Notes under the pieces: model-generated
The model's input: the letters and a program-made list of their open reading frames with translations, nothing else
The model's database searches: none
Told to the model about the DNA's origin: nothing
Assembly: GCA_028551475.1 (NCBI GenBank)
Contig: CM052359.1
Span: 7,503,583-7,567,582, forward strand
Direction: 5' to 3'
DNA: 64,000 nt
From: Casuarina equisetifolia
Lineage: Eukaryota > Streptophyta > Magnoliopsida > Fagales > Casuarinaceae
Position numbers and translations under genes: made by a program
Shown: in pieces, positions 26,101 to 38,476 of the stretch
How the letters are laid out: each line of letters opens with the position of its first letter
Position numbering within the stretch: position 1 is the stretch's first letter

Positions 26101-27453
26101 TTATTAATGATTATACTCGTAAATTCTAAAGTAAACCGGGCACCTAACATTTTTGATTCAATCCACAGAGCAACGCCTTAAATGCTCAGAAGTAAGCGGT
26201 ACACAGAACCAGGAAGGTCCTACCTGCTGTTAAATCAGTACAACCACTATAAAGTCATTTCACTTGCAAATTTACCTTTACAATCCACAGCTCTCCACTT
26301 TGCACTGCCAAGGTCTGCAAATCCTAGGCCCATCTTTGTATCATCTGATCTGAGCCATGATTGCTCACTCCTCCACCATTTTCCTGCTCACGTTAACGCT
26401 TTTTTCTCTTCTTTTGCTAACCTACTCCTTCCTCCGGCGTCCCACCGCCCAACCACACCCTTTTGCCGTGGTACTTCGGGAAAGAGCGGAAAAATCAGAC
26501 AGTCTGACACGACAGTGACATGTCGGCTTCAGCCTGGAGATGTGTGCTCGCGCATTCCGAGTGCGCGTGGGTGGGCCTCTTCCATATAGGAAGGGCAGGT
26601 AAAGACCCGTACGGAACAATGTATGCTGTTCCATGGTCGCATCCTAACCTTTTCTCCCCCGTCCATGGCAGCGTCCCGTTACAAGCAAACGATGGACTTT
26701 GCTTTTCAAATGAATCCAGGTTTAAAATAAGCTGAAAGTCAGAGGCGATTCGGTAGTGGGCAAGCTTCGACCACCACTGAAGACACGGAAGTTTTCTCTT
26801 TCCTACACAGCGGTCACGTGCAGTCTGAGGTAGTTTCATCGTTCTCTTCGCTCCCTTACCCCTGCAAACCTCGCCAGAGAAAAAGAATATAAAAAAGAAA
26901 GACACAGAAGTACACCGTTGAGTTGCAAAATCCCAAATCTCTATTAAATTTCGATCGAATACCTCAACTTTTCGAGATGGGTTGGTACAGACATCTGCAG
27001 TTGCAGGCTTTTTTCACAGCCTTCTTTACTATTATTATTACTACCATGCACAAAAGATGTGCCTCCGGAGAGCTCAGACGACCCCTCCTCTCCTTTTCAC
27101 TCGCAGCTTGAGATAATAATGGCTCTCTTTTTAGCCTTATTAGTACCCCCTTTCTCTTATCCTTAACCCTCATTTAATCCCTGCAACCAGAATGTGATAC
27201 ATGTGTTTAGGTGCACTGCTGTTCTTCCAGAAGCTACTTCCTTTTGTGCTTTTGCTGGTTCGTGGGTAGTAATTATCTTTATCAGCGACCCTAATTACTG
27301 CCTGTGTCATAGACTTTTCGTATATATTGCACACGTAAGATCAATTATAGCTTTTTGTTTGTTACTGCTCTCACTGCTACTTCTTTCTTACAACTAGAGT
27401 ATTGGAACTAGTGCAGCTTTTACTACTTCAAGTTTGGTTACGTTTGCGGGCAA
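26101..27453. other. Upstream region of the G-gamma gene
   Basis: Composition shifts here from AT-rich element DNA to a more balanced sequence. It probably holds the promoter and 5' UTR of the G-gamma gene. Several overlapping open stretches on both strands (about 26180-26900) have no recognisable domain and look like chance frames in GC-richer DNA. Confidence 0.4.
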
Positions 27454-30378
27454 ATGGCTGCTCCGTCGGGTTGCTCTTCATCCGCGTCGTCTCTCCCGCC
27501 TCCTCGTCCAAAGTCACCGCCCGTGTATACGGATTTGTATGGGAAGCGCCGTGAAATGGCCAAAGTTCAGATGCTTGAAAGAGAGATTGGTTTTCTTGAG
27601 GTAATTTAGCTGGATTCTATTCAGTTCCGATCAATTTTTACCACCAAAAGGACTAATTTTCGATTTGTCAAATTTGTTGCTAAGTTTCGTCAATTGGGAA
27701 GGTTATCGTTCGTTTATCTCGCAGTGATTTGTCTTAGCACTCACAATAATGGTTTGGAAAGAGAAAATATGAAGTGGAATGATTAGATGAGCGATAGGTG
27801 GGGGAGAAAGATTGTTGATGTTGAAGCTGGGTAGATATACGGGAGTTTTGGTATCAATTTGAAGTGTGAGAACAAAATTTCATTTATCACTGTCAACATC
27901 GAGTGCAAGGTTGGAAAATACTGGTTGTATGTGTGAGGGACATGTTCTGAATGTCCTCTCGAAGATGGGAAAAAGAAAATGTTGGGATTCGATCGCTTTT
28001 TACCTTTTTGCTAACTAGCTTAGCATGTTGTAAAAAATATACCTTTTTGCTAATTGAAGAGTGGAGGCTAAGATGATTGTTATAAGTGGCCGTTGCTTCT
28101 ATTATTAATCTCAGACCCTGTAGCCTCCTGATACTACATCCCTAGACACCTTCCAGTGTTAAGATTCCCTGTTTTTAAACTCGGTTTACTTTAGAGAATG
28201 CATCCTAAGCATCAAGTCCTCCCCTCATTCACTGCCTGAACATCATGAAAGACGAACTCTGTACATGAGTTCCAATCCATGGAACTATCTATGCTAGCTA
28301 GAATGGGGAAGTAAAGATATATAAGTGATCATCTATTATTTTCTCCGGCCCGCTACTGTGTTTATATGTTTGGCATCCATTAGGGTAACTCTGAATGCTT
28401 TTAATTGGAATTATTGGTACCGATGTGATTGATCCTAGCAGAACACCATGAGAATTTGAGTGATGCTAGATTATTCATCTTATGTAATTATTGATATTTG
28501 TAGCTACCTCCCTGGTTTCTTAACTTCTATCATAAAGTTAGCACAAAGACAAGCTTCTGCCAAATATGTCTTTTAACTAGCTTATCATATTTTTTCTACT
28601 GCTTATGGTTGGGGAAAAACGTTGCTGAAACCTTTGTTGTGAGCAGGAGGAATTAAAATCCGTTCCAAGCATTCAACCCGCTTCCAGATGCTGCAAAGAG
28701 TATGTTTAATTTTGCAATTGCTTGTTAAGCACCTACCTAACCGTTTTACTTTTATGGATGAGGTTCCTCAAGCAAAATTCTTTATTGATATTTCTTTTCC
28801 TTTTCCTTCTACTAAGTGTTATTTTAATGCGATCATTTTGCAGGGTTGCGGATTATGTGGTGGCAAACCCTGATCCTTTTTTTCCAACGTAAGAATACTA
28901 TTATCATCTACTATTTTACAAGCTTCAGGGGATTATGATCCTAAAGTTTTTCATTTTAAGCAGGAATCAGAAAAATCGCTCAGCCTGTCGCTTCTGGAAA
29001 TGGCTCTGGTACTGTTCTCTTATAATTTTTTATCATGTTCTGCACATCTGTTACCGTAGCAATTGTGTAGTAAGTTTTCACTTTGCAAGGAGCATTCACT
29101 TTGCAAGTTTCTCGACTATAGACATTGTCTTTTGCTGCAACGGAAGCAAGGTTTTGTTCTTGAATTATGGTGCTGAGTTGTAGCAGTGTTGCAATTACTT
29201 TTAGTTGCGTGACTTTCATATTAGCTTGAGACTATAACTCATTAATGTCTTTCACGTATTCTGTCTCTGTTCTGTGGATTAGTTAGGATGAAATAGGCGT
29301 TGTGTTCTCTGGATGGTTCTATTTTTTCCCACATCTCTGGATCCAATAGACATTATCCGGTTGCATTCGGTGATCCTGCCATACTTCTAGATTCTCAAGG
29401 CAACGTGTATAAGTTTATCCTTTTGCTTCCTTTTTGTGTTCAAATATAATACACGAGAGAGAACTTAAAATCTGATTTTAGGAAGTAGTTAGAGCATTTA
29501 AGCTATTGAAAGCAAACTCTTGTGAAGAACTTTGCTTTCTTCAGTATCATCTTTGCCATAGAAGAAATAAGGAAGAATACCAGATTGAAGAAATTGATTT
29601 CCTTCCCATTATAGACACGAGTTATAAACCCATGCTTTAAAACGCTCAACTAGATTGCTTGAACCCCTTGTTAAAGATGAGTGTTGTCTCATATTAAAAG
29701 CGTGAGGATAGGCCTTTGAGCTTATAAGTGATGAGATTTCCTCATCTAATGTCTTAAGATTTTGGAATGTAGTCTCATAAGGTTTTGAGATGGGCCCTCA
29801 TACTCTAATACCCTTTTATAAAATCCAGTAGTCGTGATGAATGACATTATTGCCTTCTACCTTAATTTGATCTTGAAACCCATTCTGATTAGAAAATCAC
29901 GGATGGAAAGTTTAGGTTGATGTTTTTCCTTTATGGAAACTTTTGTCTTCACTCACAATTCCACTTGACTAGAACAAACACTAGACTAGAACAAATAATC
30001 AGTTTTTGTAAACTTCCATATGTAATTGGACTGCCACTTTCATGCAGTAAAATGCCCTGTTTTAACCTCTCTTGGATCTGCTGTTGCTGCTGTACCGGGT
30101 GCTCACTTCATATAGAAAAGCCACAATGCTGCTGTGACTGCAATCCTTGTAGCTGTATTTCCTGCGGTTGTCATTTTCCAAAGTGGCGGTGTTGCTGTTG
30201 TCCCCGATCACATTGCTGTAAAAAGGCCTCATGTAGCAGAAAGTGCTGCAATCTTCCATCTCCTTCATGCCCGGATTGCTCTTGCTGCACATGTAGATGC
30301 TCATGTCATAGATGTCCGAAGGTACGCTGTTGCTGTTGTACAAAAATCCATTGTCACCCTTGCTATCTATGTTACTAA
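27454..30378 (+). CDS. AGG3: Heterotrimeric G-protein gamma subunit, type C (AGG3/GS3-like, Cys-rich tail)
   Basis: Five exons, 27454-27600, 28647-28699, 28844-28888, 28964-29008 and 30048-30378, join in frame to 206 codons plus stop. Residues 1-85 form the gamma domain: a Ser/Pro-rich start, then KSPPVYTDLYGKRRE, the coiled-coil part VQMLEREIGFLE, and IQPASRCCKEVADYVVANPD, which together contact G-beta. FWKWLC follows, and then exon 5 encodes about 110 residues with roughly 40 cysteines, many as CCCC runs. This architecture defines type C gammas (Arabidopsis AGG3, rice GS3/DEP1), which tether G-beta at the plasma membrane and influence organ and seed size. The tail looks shorter than in the longest members. 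Exon 5 opens within a Cys codon at acceptor ATGCAG|TAAAATG. All junctions are GT-AG. The symbol is by resemblance. Confidence 0.9.
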
Positions 30379-31282
30379 CATGTTCATGCAATTCCGTTAG
30401 AACCTTTGTTCTCAACATGGCATTTTATGCAACAAAAAGTTATGGAAAAATAGAGAACTGTAACATAGTTTTTTCATACTCATTATAAGTGGACTTCAAA
30501 TCGGATCTATGGAGGAGCTAACAACGTATTCCCCCCTACATCTTTCTTCTATGGTGTGGATCAATTTTTGCGATTCATCCCATTGGTATGTCGTTTCATG
30601 AACTTATTCCGTTCGTTGGATGCTCCTTCAGGCTCTTCATTACAGTCTACCTTTACCCTTTTCATGTTTGGGAACCTTAGTTTCTTCTACAGTTCTACTT
30701 AGGACGAAGCGAAAGAGTCCAGGGGAGTCCATGAGTAGCCCTCATGGGCATCTGTAATCCAAACATCTACTTTACAACCCCACAACAAAACCCACATGTT
30801 TTGCCATACTCAACGCACGCCACAGCCTGGTGTGAAACCAGTTTATCTGTGCAAAACCAGCAAACAAGGAAACGATGTAAGGCGAAAATAGGAAGACGAG
30901 TCTTTCCAACCTACAGTTGGCTCGAACTACATAATCGAAATAAAACCCAATTAAGCAGACTCATTGTCTCTGGTCTCTTCATACAGATTATAGCTGATGA
31001 TGACCAAGTAGCAGTTAAGTAGTTAACAAGGTTCAATTGGTTTAATTTGCCCGCAAGGCTATAGGAAAGTTGGTATGTCATTCTATAACATAAGCTCGAT
31101 TGCAATTTTAATAACAAGCTGCTCTGTGCCTACCCACTCCTCTTGACTGCTTTCCTGTGAGCAAACGAAACACTAAATTGCAAATATTCAACAACTTCAG
31201 TCAAGAGCAATAGGGCTAGCCAGGCCTTGCTGCCTGTTTTACTTAGCACGGAAAAACGACCAAAGTCAACCCAGTGAACCCA
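30379..31282. other. Convergent 3' region between G-gamma and subtilase
   Basis: About 900 bp shared by the 3' ends of two convergent genes. No further gene is supported; a minus-strand and a plus-strand open stretch around 30740-31120 lack recognisable domains. Confidence 0.45.
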
Positions 31283-33658
31283 TCAGGACCTCACCAATTG
31301 TGACCACATAAATGCAACCGGGCTCCTAACTTGGTTTTGGGCGTTGCTCCATACGATATAACCAAACGCAGAGCTGACCGTTCTTGCTGCACCTTTCTTG
31401 GCAACAAAGGTGACCGTGTACCTCTGCTTCTCCCCTACATTCTTGAAAACAAGCCTTTTGGGCTTCACTGCCACTGTGACCGTCGACGGTGCATTCACCG
31501 CCACATCATAGACGGACCCGGCAGCTCCCACATTTGTCAATTCCCGGGTGTAGCGAACGACCCTTTTGTTAAACACAACGGAGAAGGAAGGGTAGTTGAG
31601 TTGACCCGGGTCGGCAAATTTCGTGGAGCAGGTAACATTACGCTTCACAATGGCTTGGACATGCGCGACGGTGTAGTCCAAGGAGCACAAGAAAGCAATG
31701 TACTCCTCGGTAGAGATGTCGTATACAAGACCTGGAGAGAGGGCCTTATGGGGATCTACATGCCCAGCTCCATGAGACCATGGGGTAGAAAATTCACCTC
31801 CCGCAGCGTCCCTGAGAGGGGATTTGGTGTTGTCTTGCACATAGGCTGTAGTCATTAGCGCAGACTTGATCGCGCTTGGACTCCAATCCGGATGCGCCGC
31901 TTTGAGCAACGCCGCCAATCCGCTGATGTGCGGGCAAGACATGGAGGTACCTGCAGTTTCGAAAGCACATTGAGTATTGAATCATGCAGATCGACATTGA
32001 AGCAAGCAGTGGTTGCAGCTATTGGCACTACCTGACATAATGTTGAATTGGGTCTTCCTTGTGTCCTTCTCTAATCCCGTGGGGCCGACCGCTTCGGACC
32101 ATGCGGCTAAGATGTTAACTCCAGGCCCAATCAAATCTGGCTTCAAGATCTGCGGAGTCACCAGGTTGGGCCCCCGTGAACTGAACGCTGCCACCACCGG
32201 TGATGGCCGTACGTCCAACACCGTCCCTCCGAAGCTCAGTACAGCCGTGGGGTTTGCATTCGACTGCACGTACGCCCTTATCAAATCCCCGGTCTTCCTC
32301 CCCACCGCTACAGCCGGTAACAGGTGACTGTCGGCCACCAGCTCCTCACCGCTGGCCGCCGTGTTCGCGAGTATCATCCCCACCCCACCCGCGTCGCGTA
32401 CAACCTCACCCTTCTCCACACGGGCGTTGATTCCCCGATCGCACACCACCACTTTCCCACGAACGATCTCTGGTTGAAGTGAACCGGGCAGGCACATATT
32501 GCTCGAGCTGCTATTCCCCTTGTTATAGACCAACCCGACCGGTTTGCTTCCCATTCCTTTCCCGCTGTAAAGAGAAACTCCGGTGAACCAGTTCTTGTTA
32601 CCCAGTACGGCGTAAGCCGGGAAATCCCGGTCTAGAGTGCCGGCGCCGACCGTCGTGATCCATGGGGCCACATTGGCCAAAGACGCCTTACTAGGGCCAC
32701 TGTTTCCGGCGGAGCAAGAGACAAAAATGCCCCTCTCCATGGCTGAGAACGCCCCGATGGCGATAGTGTCACGGTAGTAGGGGGTCGACCCACCGCCAAG
32801 AGAGAGCGAGAGAACGTCGACGCCGTCGGCGATGGAACGATCCATACCCGCGAGAATGTCAGACCCGAAGCACCCGATGCTCCAGCAGACCTTGTAGGCG
32901 GCGATGCGCGCATGGGTGGCCATGCCGCGAGCCTTCCCACTTGCGTAGCCTAGGAGGCTGGCGTTGGCAACGTTAGCCCCGGCGGCCGTGCTGGCGGTGT
33001 GGGTCCCGTGGCCGTCTTGGTCCCTTGGGGACACGACTTCCTGGGACTTCTTCAAGAAGCTACTTCCGGAGGCCATGTGGTAGCCCTTGGAGAAGCTCCG
33101 AGCGCCGATAAGCTTCTTGTTACAAACGGAGGGTCTGAAATCGGATCCAGATTCACACGTGCCGCGCCACCGAGCCGGGATCTCTGGCATACCCGAGTCG
33201 TCGAAGCTCTTAGACTCGGGCCAGACCCCTGTGTCGAGTATGCCGATGATAACATCGCGACTGGCTTGGTTCAGGTCCAGAGTGCTGTGACCAGCCCAGA
33301 GGCCGGAGTCGGCGTCGAGGCCCAGAAATTCCGGGGTGCGGGTGGTGTGGAGAGCGTATACCTGGTCCTCGTAGACGCCGAGGACCGAATCGGATTCGCG
33401 AAGCAATTCGGCTTGATCCGGGTCGAGCGCCGCAGCGAAGCCATGGAATGCAGTGTCGTAGGTGTAGAGAAGAGATTCAGAGGTGGTGGAGGAGGACAGG
33501 GATTGAAGGTGAGCAGAGTACCAGTCATTGTGTGTGGCGAAAGTGGAGGGCATGTCCTGATGCTTCATGTGAACGATGTAAGTTTGCTTGGCGGTGACTG
33601 ACACCCATTGTAGAAGAATAACGAGAGGAAGAAGTCTGAGCAAGGCCATGGCGACCAT
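31283..33658 (-). CDS. SBT1.8: Subtilisin-like serine protease, SBT1.8-like (S8A family)
   Basis: Two exons, 33658-32032 and 31950-31283, join in frame to 764 codons plus stop; the intron splits FNIMSG|TSMSC in the catalytic serine motif. A hydrophobic signal peptide (about 5-22) precedes an I9 prodomain (about 26-105) ending near [11 protein letters not shown]. The catalytic residues are all present: Asp in [11 protein letters not shown] (about 142), His in DGHGTH (about 217), oxyanion Asn in SCSAGNSGP (about 319), Ser in GTSMSCPH (about 545). A PA domain lies around 360-470 and an Fn3-like C-terminal domain follows. Members are secreted apoplastic proteases that process wall proteins and peptide hormones. 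Along its length it best resembles Arabidopsis SBT1.8. The first ATG is 33658; a second at 33649 has better context (GCCATGG). The upstream GTG in this frame is not a start. Confidence 0.94.
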
Positions 33659-33782
33659 CGGCACTGTGATCTGAAAGGAGTAGGAGGAGGAGCTGCGAGA
33701 GTGTCTATAGGCTAAAAGTGTCAGAAACGGACAGTCGGCAGCGACTGTCAGATATAGGAGGAGGGAAAGGCTTCGTGTCGGG

Positions 33783-33788
33783 TTTATA
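33783..33788 (-). promoter_or_regulatory. TATA box of the subtilase gene
   Basis: TATAAA on the coding strand (CTTATAAACCC context), about 125 bp upstream of the ATG at 33658. It is the best TATA candidate for this gene. The spacing implies a 5' UTR of roughly 95 nt. Confidence 0.45.
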
Positions 33789-34161
33789 AGAATTTCTAAT
33801 ACTAACTGGTCCTTTTATTTTCTTTTATTTACTTCCTTGCCATCCCCAGTAAAACCCTTTTTCTGGCTATGCCAACTTCATTTATCCGGAACGGATTTTT
33901 TGATTATCACAAAGATTTTATAAAATCAAATCAATTTCAAGATTGCCTAATTAAAAAACTAAGTATGCAAAAACTATTCATTCAATCTAAAGATATCTGA
34001 TATGAATCGATTTGACAGGACCCCCGATCCTATGGTTCCTCTTGTTTCCGAAGAATAGGGGCCGTGATGGTCCATGACTGTTCACTCTCCTTACTTTATT
34101 GTGTCATTGATTACGCTTTTCTTTTGGAGACCCCTCTGCAAGTTGCCTGAAAAATACCAAA

Positions 34162-34198
34162 AGAAGGGAGAAGGGAGAAGGGAGAAGGGAGAAGGGAA
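34162..34198. repeat. Tandem repeat of AGAAGGG (about 5 units)
   Basis: A purine-only 7-bp repeat in the upstream region of the subtilase gene. It is a simple-sequence tract and could adopt unusual purine-pyrimidine structure. Confidence 0.85.
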
Positions 34199-36799
34199 AC
34201 CGGAGCAACACTACCAAGTATAAATTTGTATCTTCCGGGCCTTATCTTTTTTACTAATCGGAATTCCATTCACTGAAATTGAGGTTGCCATCACGGACTT
34301 GCATAGATTGTTTTGTTCTTGTCCTCCTTGCTCAACATGTGATTGTGCGTTGGATGAGGTTCATGACAGGCTATGCATATTTTATCAAGATGGGTTTGTC
34401 TTCATCAAAAAAATGGTTGCTTTACACAGCTGGAGCCACGTCGTTTTGAGGGTCCACCTTCCACCACCACCGCCACGTTTTCTTTTGTCAATTGCACAAC
34501 ATCTTCTCTTTTGCACCAAGCGAGAAGCGTCGTAGACGGAGGAGCCATCCTACTCCCCTGCTCCTGCTTGATTCGGCTACTTCAAAACACGGTGGCATGA
34601 AGTGGCATTAGAGGCGAAAGCAAAGGGTATTTAGGGAAGGAAGCATAGGCACGATTCCCGACAATAGGGGTTACATGCAAATTAATGCGTTACGATAATT
34701 CTTTCCGAAAACTCGTGGGGTTAAGGGTGGGCCACGCCATGCGGGAGGGGTAACGGCTAGATTTTTAGGAGGCCCCACCCACACCCTCTTTTTGACTCGA
34801 AAGTAACTCTAGTTTCTCGTCTACGACTGTTACTGTGACCTTGACACCTGTCTGCTGGCGTGCTCGTACTTCGGTCGAGGTAACTCCACTCTGCATTGAT
34901 GTGAACGCTCGCGCGTGCCACAGGCTTAACTTACTATTGAGGGTGGGTGTGAATAGTAAGTGACATTTTTTAAGCGTAATTTAAGAAATTTACTTTAATT
35001 TAAGATATTGACAAAAAAGTAACCAAGTTATTTTATGAATTAAGGATTCTATAATAGTAATACTTTATAAACAATGGGACATTGTAACACCATCACTTCT
35101 TAAAATAGATTAAATTAAGATTATAAACACAAAAATGAAATAATCAAGGTGAGGTTGAGGCTGCGCGTGTTGCCCCCATACCCGCCCAAGCAACTGAGCA
35201 ACTGAGAGAGGAAGTTGGTCCGCTTTTGTAAATTTGGTTTGAACTCGGCATGAGCACATGAGACGAGCGGTTTGGCCCACCGACGCATAACCGCAGAAGG
35301 TGGCGCCAATCGAGCCAAAAGTGGCTCCACCACCCTCATTAATAAAATCCCAATCCGGTGCAGGAAATTCGGCATGCCCACCGCACTTTTCTCTTTTCAT
35401 AATTCCACGCGTTTTCTGCCATTGAGCTAACCACCTTTTCGTCTGCTTCCGCCGGTCTCACGCCAAACTCGATGTCCTATAATCTTCAAGATTGCCTCCG
35501 TCCAAACCAAGCAACATGCTCTTCCTGAAACGCCCATGGCTTCCCTATCCAAGTCCACTTACAATGCACTAACAAGAGATTAGTACCTAAAAGTTGACTT
35601 AATGGTAGGTAATCACGTTTAAGATCGTATAAAGCTTTGTGTTAAACCATTTTTAACATGTTCCTCACAGTAGTGGGCATTGATATCATACACAGATCTG
35701 ATCTTTGGTTCATCAATGTCCACTTTGCATGTACCTACCACATGCCATGAAAAGTCCAGCAACTTTACCCATCAAACTAGTTTCCGTGCAAAAGAAAAGG
35801 AGAAAACTGACTAAAGCAGACAGACGAGAGACATCATTCTGGGGTGGCAGAGTCAAAGCAAAAAAGAACAAGAACCTAATTATTTCGATTACAGTCTCGG
35901 AAGGCAGGCATTATTGCATATGGCTTCGTTCGAAAGCTGATTCCGAGGCTGAGAAAAGGGGGACCTCTAATTTAGTCCCCTTACTTTTTCTTTTTCGTGG
36001 TAAGAAGGTGGGAAAAACTTTATTTAAAGATTGCGCTTTTTGAATGATTAAATGTTTGGGTACTTTTCTGCTAGGTTAATGATAGATGATTAATCTCTCG
36101 TATTATGTGTAACCTTAATGACTTTTGTCCTTCTGGGATATTTTCTTATTTATGTCATCTACAATAAATTGATTAAAAAAAACACTTCCACAGATGGGAA
36201 ACATCACAAAGCTGTATATTGACAATGTTAGACACATTAGATACCAATACACTTTGTAGAGGAAGTTCAAATGTGGAATATATATAAATTAATACATTTA
36301 ACAGAAAACAGAAAACAACAGCAATACGGATAAAATAAGGAAAGGGCACAGTGTTGACCTTCCCAGAACGATCGGAAAAGCCATTCTTGTATCAAGCTAT
36401 GAAGAAGTCCTTATAATAATCGACCTAAAAACAGTTGCAGTCTAGTCAAAATTTACAAGTTTTGCATTCTTTGCAGGATGTCAAAATATTACCTACAACG
36501 GCTGCTTTCTTTGAAGTAGGTTATGGGTTGGTTAGAAGAGGTGGCCCCATAGACATAGCGATGTCGTCTCTCTGTATATCTATATACATATGCCTGATAG
36601 AAAATCACCTAGGGATGATCTTTTGGAGTCCCATTATTTTGAGGTGCAAAAGCAGGTTTCCATGGCTTGAAAAGCTGGAGACTTTCGTAGCACCCCCCAC
36701 AATGCCAACCTCTGATTAACAACTTTAAATTTTCTATCAGAAACAGCACCCATGTGCATAACTTTTCTTCACTTTCTTTCGGGGAACTCGTCTTGGTTT

Positions 36800-36820
36800 G
36801 GGGGGGGGGGGGGGGGGGGG
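36800..36820. repeat. Poly-G tract (21 G)
   Basis: An uninterrupted run of 21 G on the plus strand, an unusual length for plant DNA. It may be polymorphic or its length misjudged in assembly. Confidence 0.9.
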
Positions 36821-37239
36821 CGCACTCTTCGTGGTCCATATAATCACTGAGCTTTCAAAGGAGATTGGGGGGGAGAAACCTAAATAGAGTTGCAGTGGGA
36901 CAAATTATTACTTGCCTCAAGGCCGGGAAGGATAGACTCGACATATTTTCTATTTAAATATTATTACAATTTGGCCTCCATAAGCATGAAATATCCCACC
37001 ATGCCTGCAGCCGACGTCTTGGCCATCCCACTTCGGCTCCACTCTGGCATTTGGGCACCCCTTCGGCCTTACTGTAGCGTTTATGCGTTAAGTCACAACC
37101 TTTGTGAGTTAGCTATTTGTTACTTACTTTAACTATTGAGTAAAAAAACTTAAACTTGAAAGTTAGTCTCAATATATTTTAAAATATTATTATCAATTTA
37201 GGCCCATATGTATCACTTGTAATAGATTTTATTATTTCA

Positions 37240-37492
37240 AGTTGTGCTATAAAGTAAAAGAGAAGAAAGACATAAAATTAAAAAAAGAATGTTATATAGA
37301 GTCTTATTTTATAATGAGGAGTAATCCTATTTAAATCGTATAAGAAAATTTATTCAAATCATATAAGGAATTAAAGGGAGAATATAACTTGTTATACATG
37401 AAAAATAACTTTTCAATTAATCTACGCGGTATGAAAAATATAATTTGCCCAATTAAGGAATATAACATAATTATACACATGTATCTCCAACA
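37240..37492 (-). mobile_element. LTR-like copia fragment (minus orientation), same family as the LTR at 44227
   Basis: Reading down the minus strand from 37492, the DNA begins TGTTGGAGATACATGT, identical over 16 bases to the start of the LTR at 44227. It then continues AT-rich for about 250 bp. The other end is unclear, and I found neither a primer site nor a convincing target duplication. It is probably a solo or truncated LTR. Confidence 0.5.
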
Positions 37493-38049
37493 ATTAAAAA
37501 AACCAATAAGATGATTTAGGCATACTTAAAAAACTTGTTTATTCTATAAACATGAAACCCAACCTGTGATACAAAGCCCCACACGAAACATATAAACCCG
37601 TAACACAAACGAATTCTAAGCATTTGTTTCTTAAATTTGAGTTGGAAGTGCCTTTGGTTATTAGAATGAACGAGATCGTGCGGTAGACAATACATGTAAT
37701 AAACCTGTGAACATAGAAACAATAATTTGTTCTCTATTTATGATTTTCATATATTTACGAGCAGTTATAAACAATTTACTCTTTAATAGCTCTCTATCTT
37801 TATTATTATGATAATTCACTAAATCAGTCCGTGTAAAAATTCCCCAATTCACAATTTTAGTCCTCTATCTTTATATATATTTACCATCTTACCTCTACTC
37901 GACTTCACCCTAAGATTGGTAAACAGGAAGCAGACTGACAGACATACCTTCTGAAGGCTGCCAAGGCCTGTTTTCTCCGAAGCTGACGCAATCTCTCTCT
38001 CCCCTCACTTGCTAGAATTATTAGTCTTTGTAAAATTGCTGCGGAAGCT

Positions 38050-38227
38050 GATGTGAAGTACAACTTAAAAGAAGGTGCAGGACATGTGGAAGTTGGGTCG
38101 TGTCCAGTCAAATACGCTGAAAAAAGAAATCCTTAAAATTTGATGTGAAGTGCAAACGTAAAATAAGATGCATGAGCCGTGAAATTCGAGTTGTGTCCAG
38201 TCAACACTCCCGAAAGAAAATCTTTAA
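38050..38227. repeat. Tandem duplication, two diverged 92-bp units
   Basis: Two copies start GATGTGAAGT(A/G)CAA at 38050 and 38142, share GT(C/T)GTGTCCAGTCAA in the middle, and end in GAAAAAAGAAATCCTTA / GAAAGAAAATCTTTA. No coding meaning is seen. Confidence 0.75.
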
Positions 38228-38440
38228 GCGTATACTGGAGGCTCCACAAATCTCGTAAAGTTACAAGTGATAATACAACTTTACATGTAAGAAGGCTGGA
38301 TGTGTAACATTGAAAACCAATTCAATTTAATCCAATCAAACTCAACACAAAGTTATGTTCAGTTTTTTCTTTGATGTCTTTGTCTCTTTTGTCTATCGCT
38401 ATAGATCTAGTTTCCTTACATCTTCGTTACAGTTTAATTT

Positions 38441-38443
<3 letters not shown>

Positions 38444-38471
<28 letters not shown>
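38444..38471. repeat. (TC)n microsatellite
   Basis: About 14 TC dinucleotides followed by CACACA. Simple repeat. Confidence 0.95.

Positions 38472-38476
<5 letters not shown>

Noticed and set aside
26182-26905. Several overlapping frames of 60-136 codons on both strands
   Set aside because: No domain, mutual overlap, and location in the GC-richer promoter region of the G-gamma gene.
31331-33601. Long open stretches on the plus strand opposite the subtilase (e.g. 31331-31858, 32999-33601)
   Set aside because: They are antisense shadows of a GC-rich coding exon whose minus-strand reading matches a full subtilase with all catalytic motifs.
35110-35400. 96-codon minus-strand frame, and a tRNA-like phrase near 35420-35440
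   Set aside because: The protein has no recognisable motif. The tRNA-like D-arm phrase has no T arm or pairing acceptor stem.
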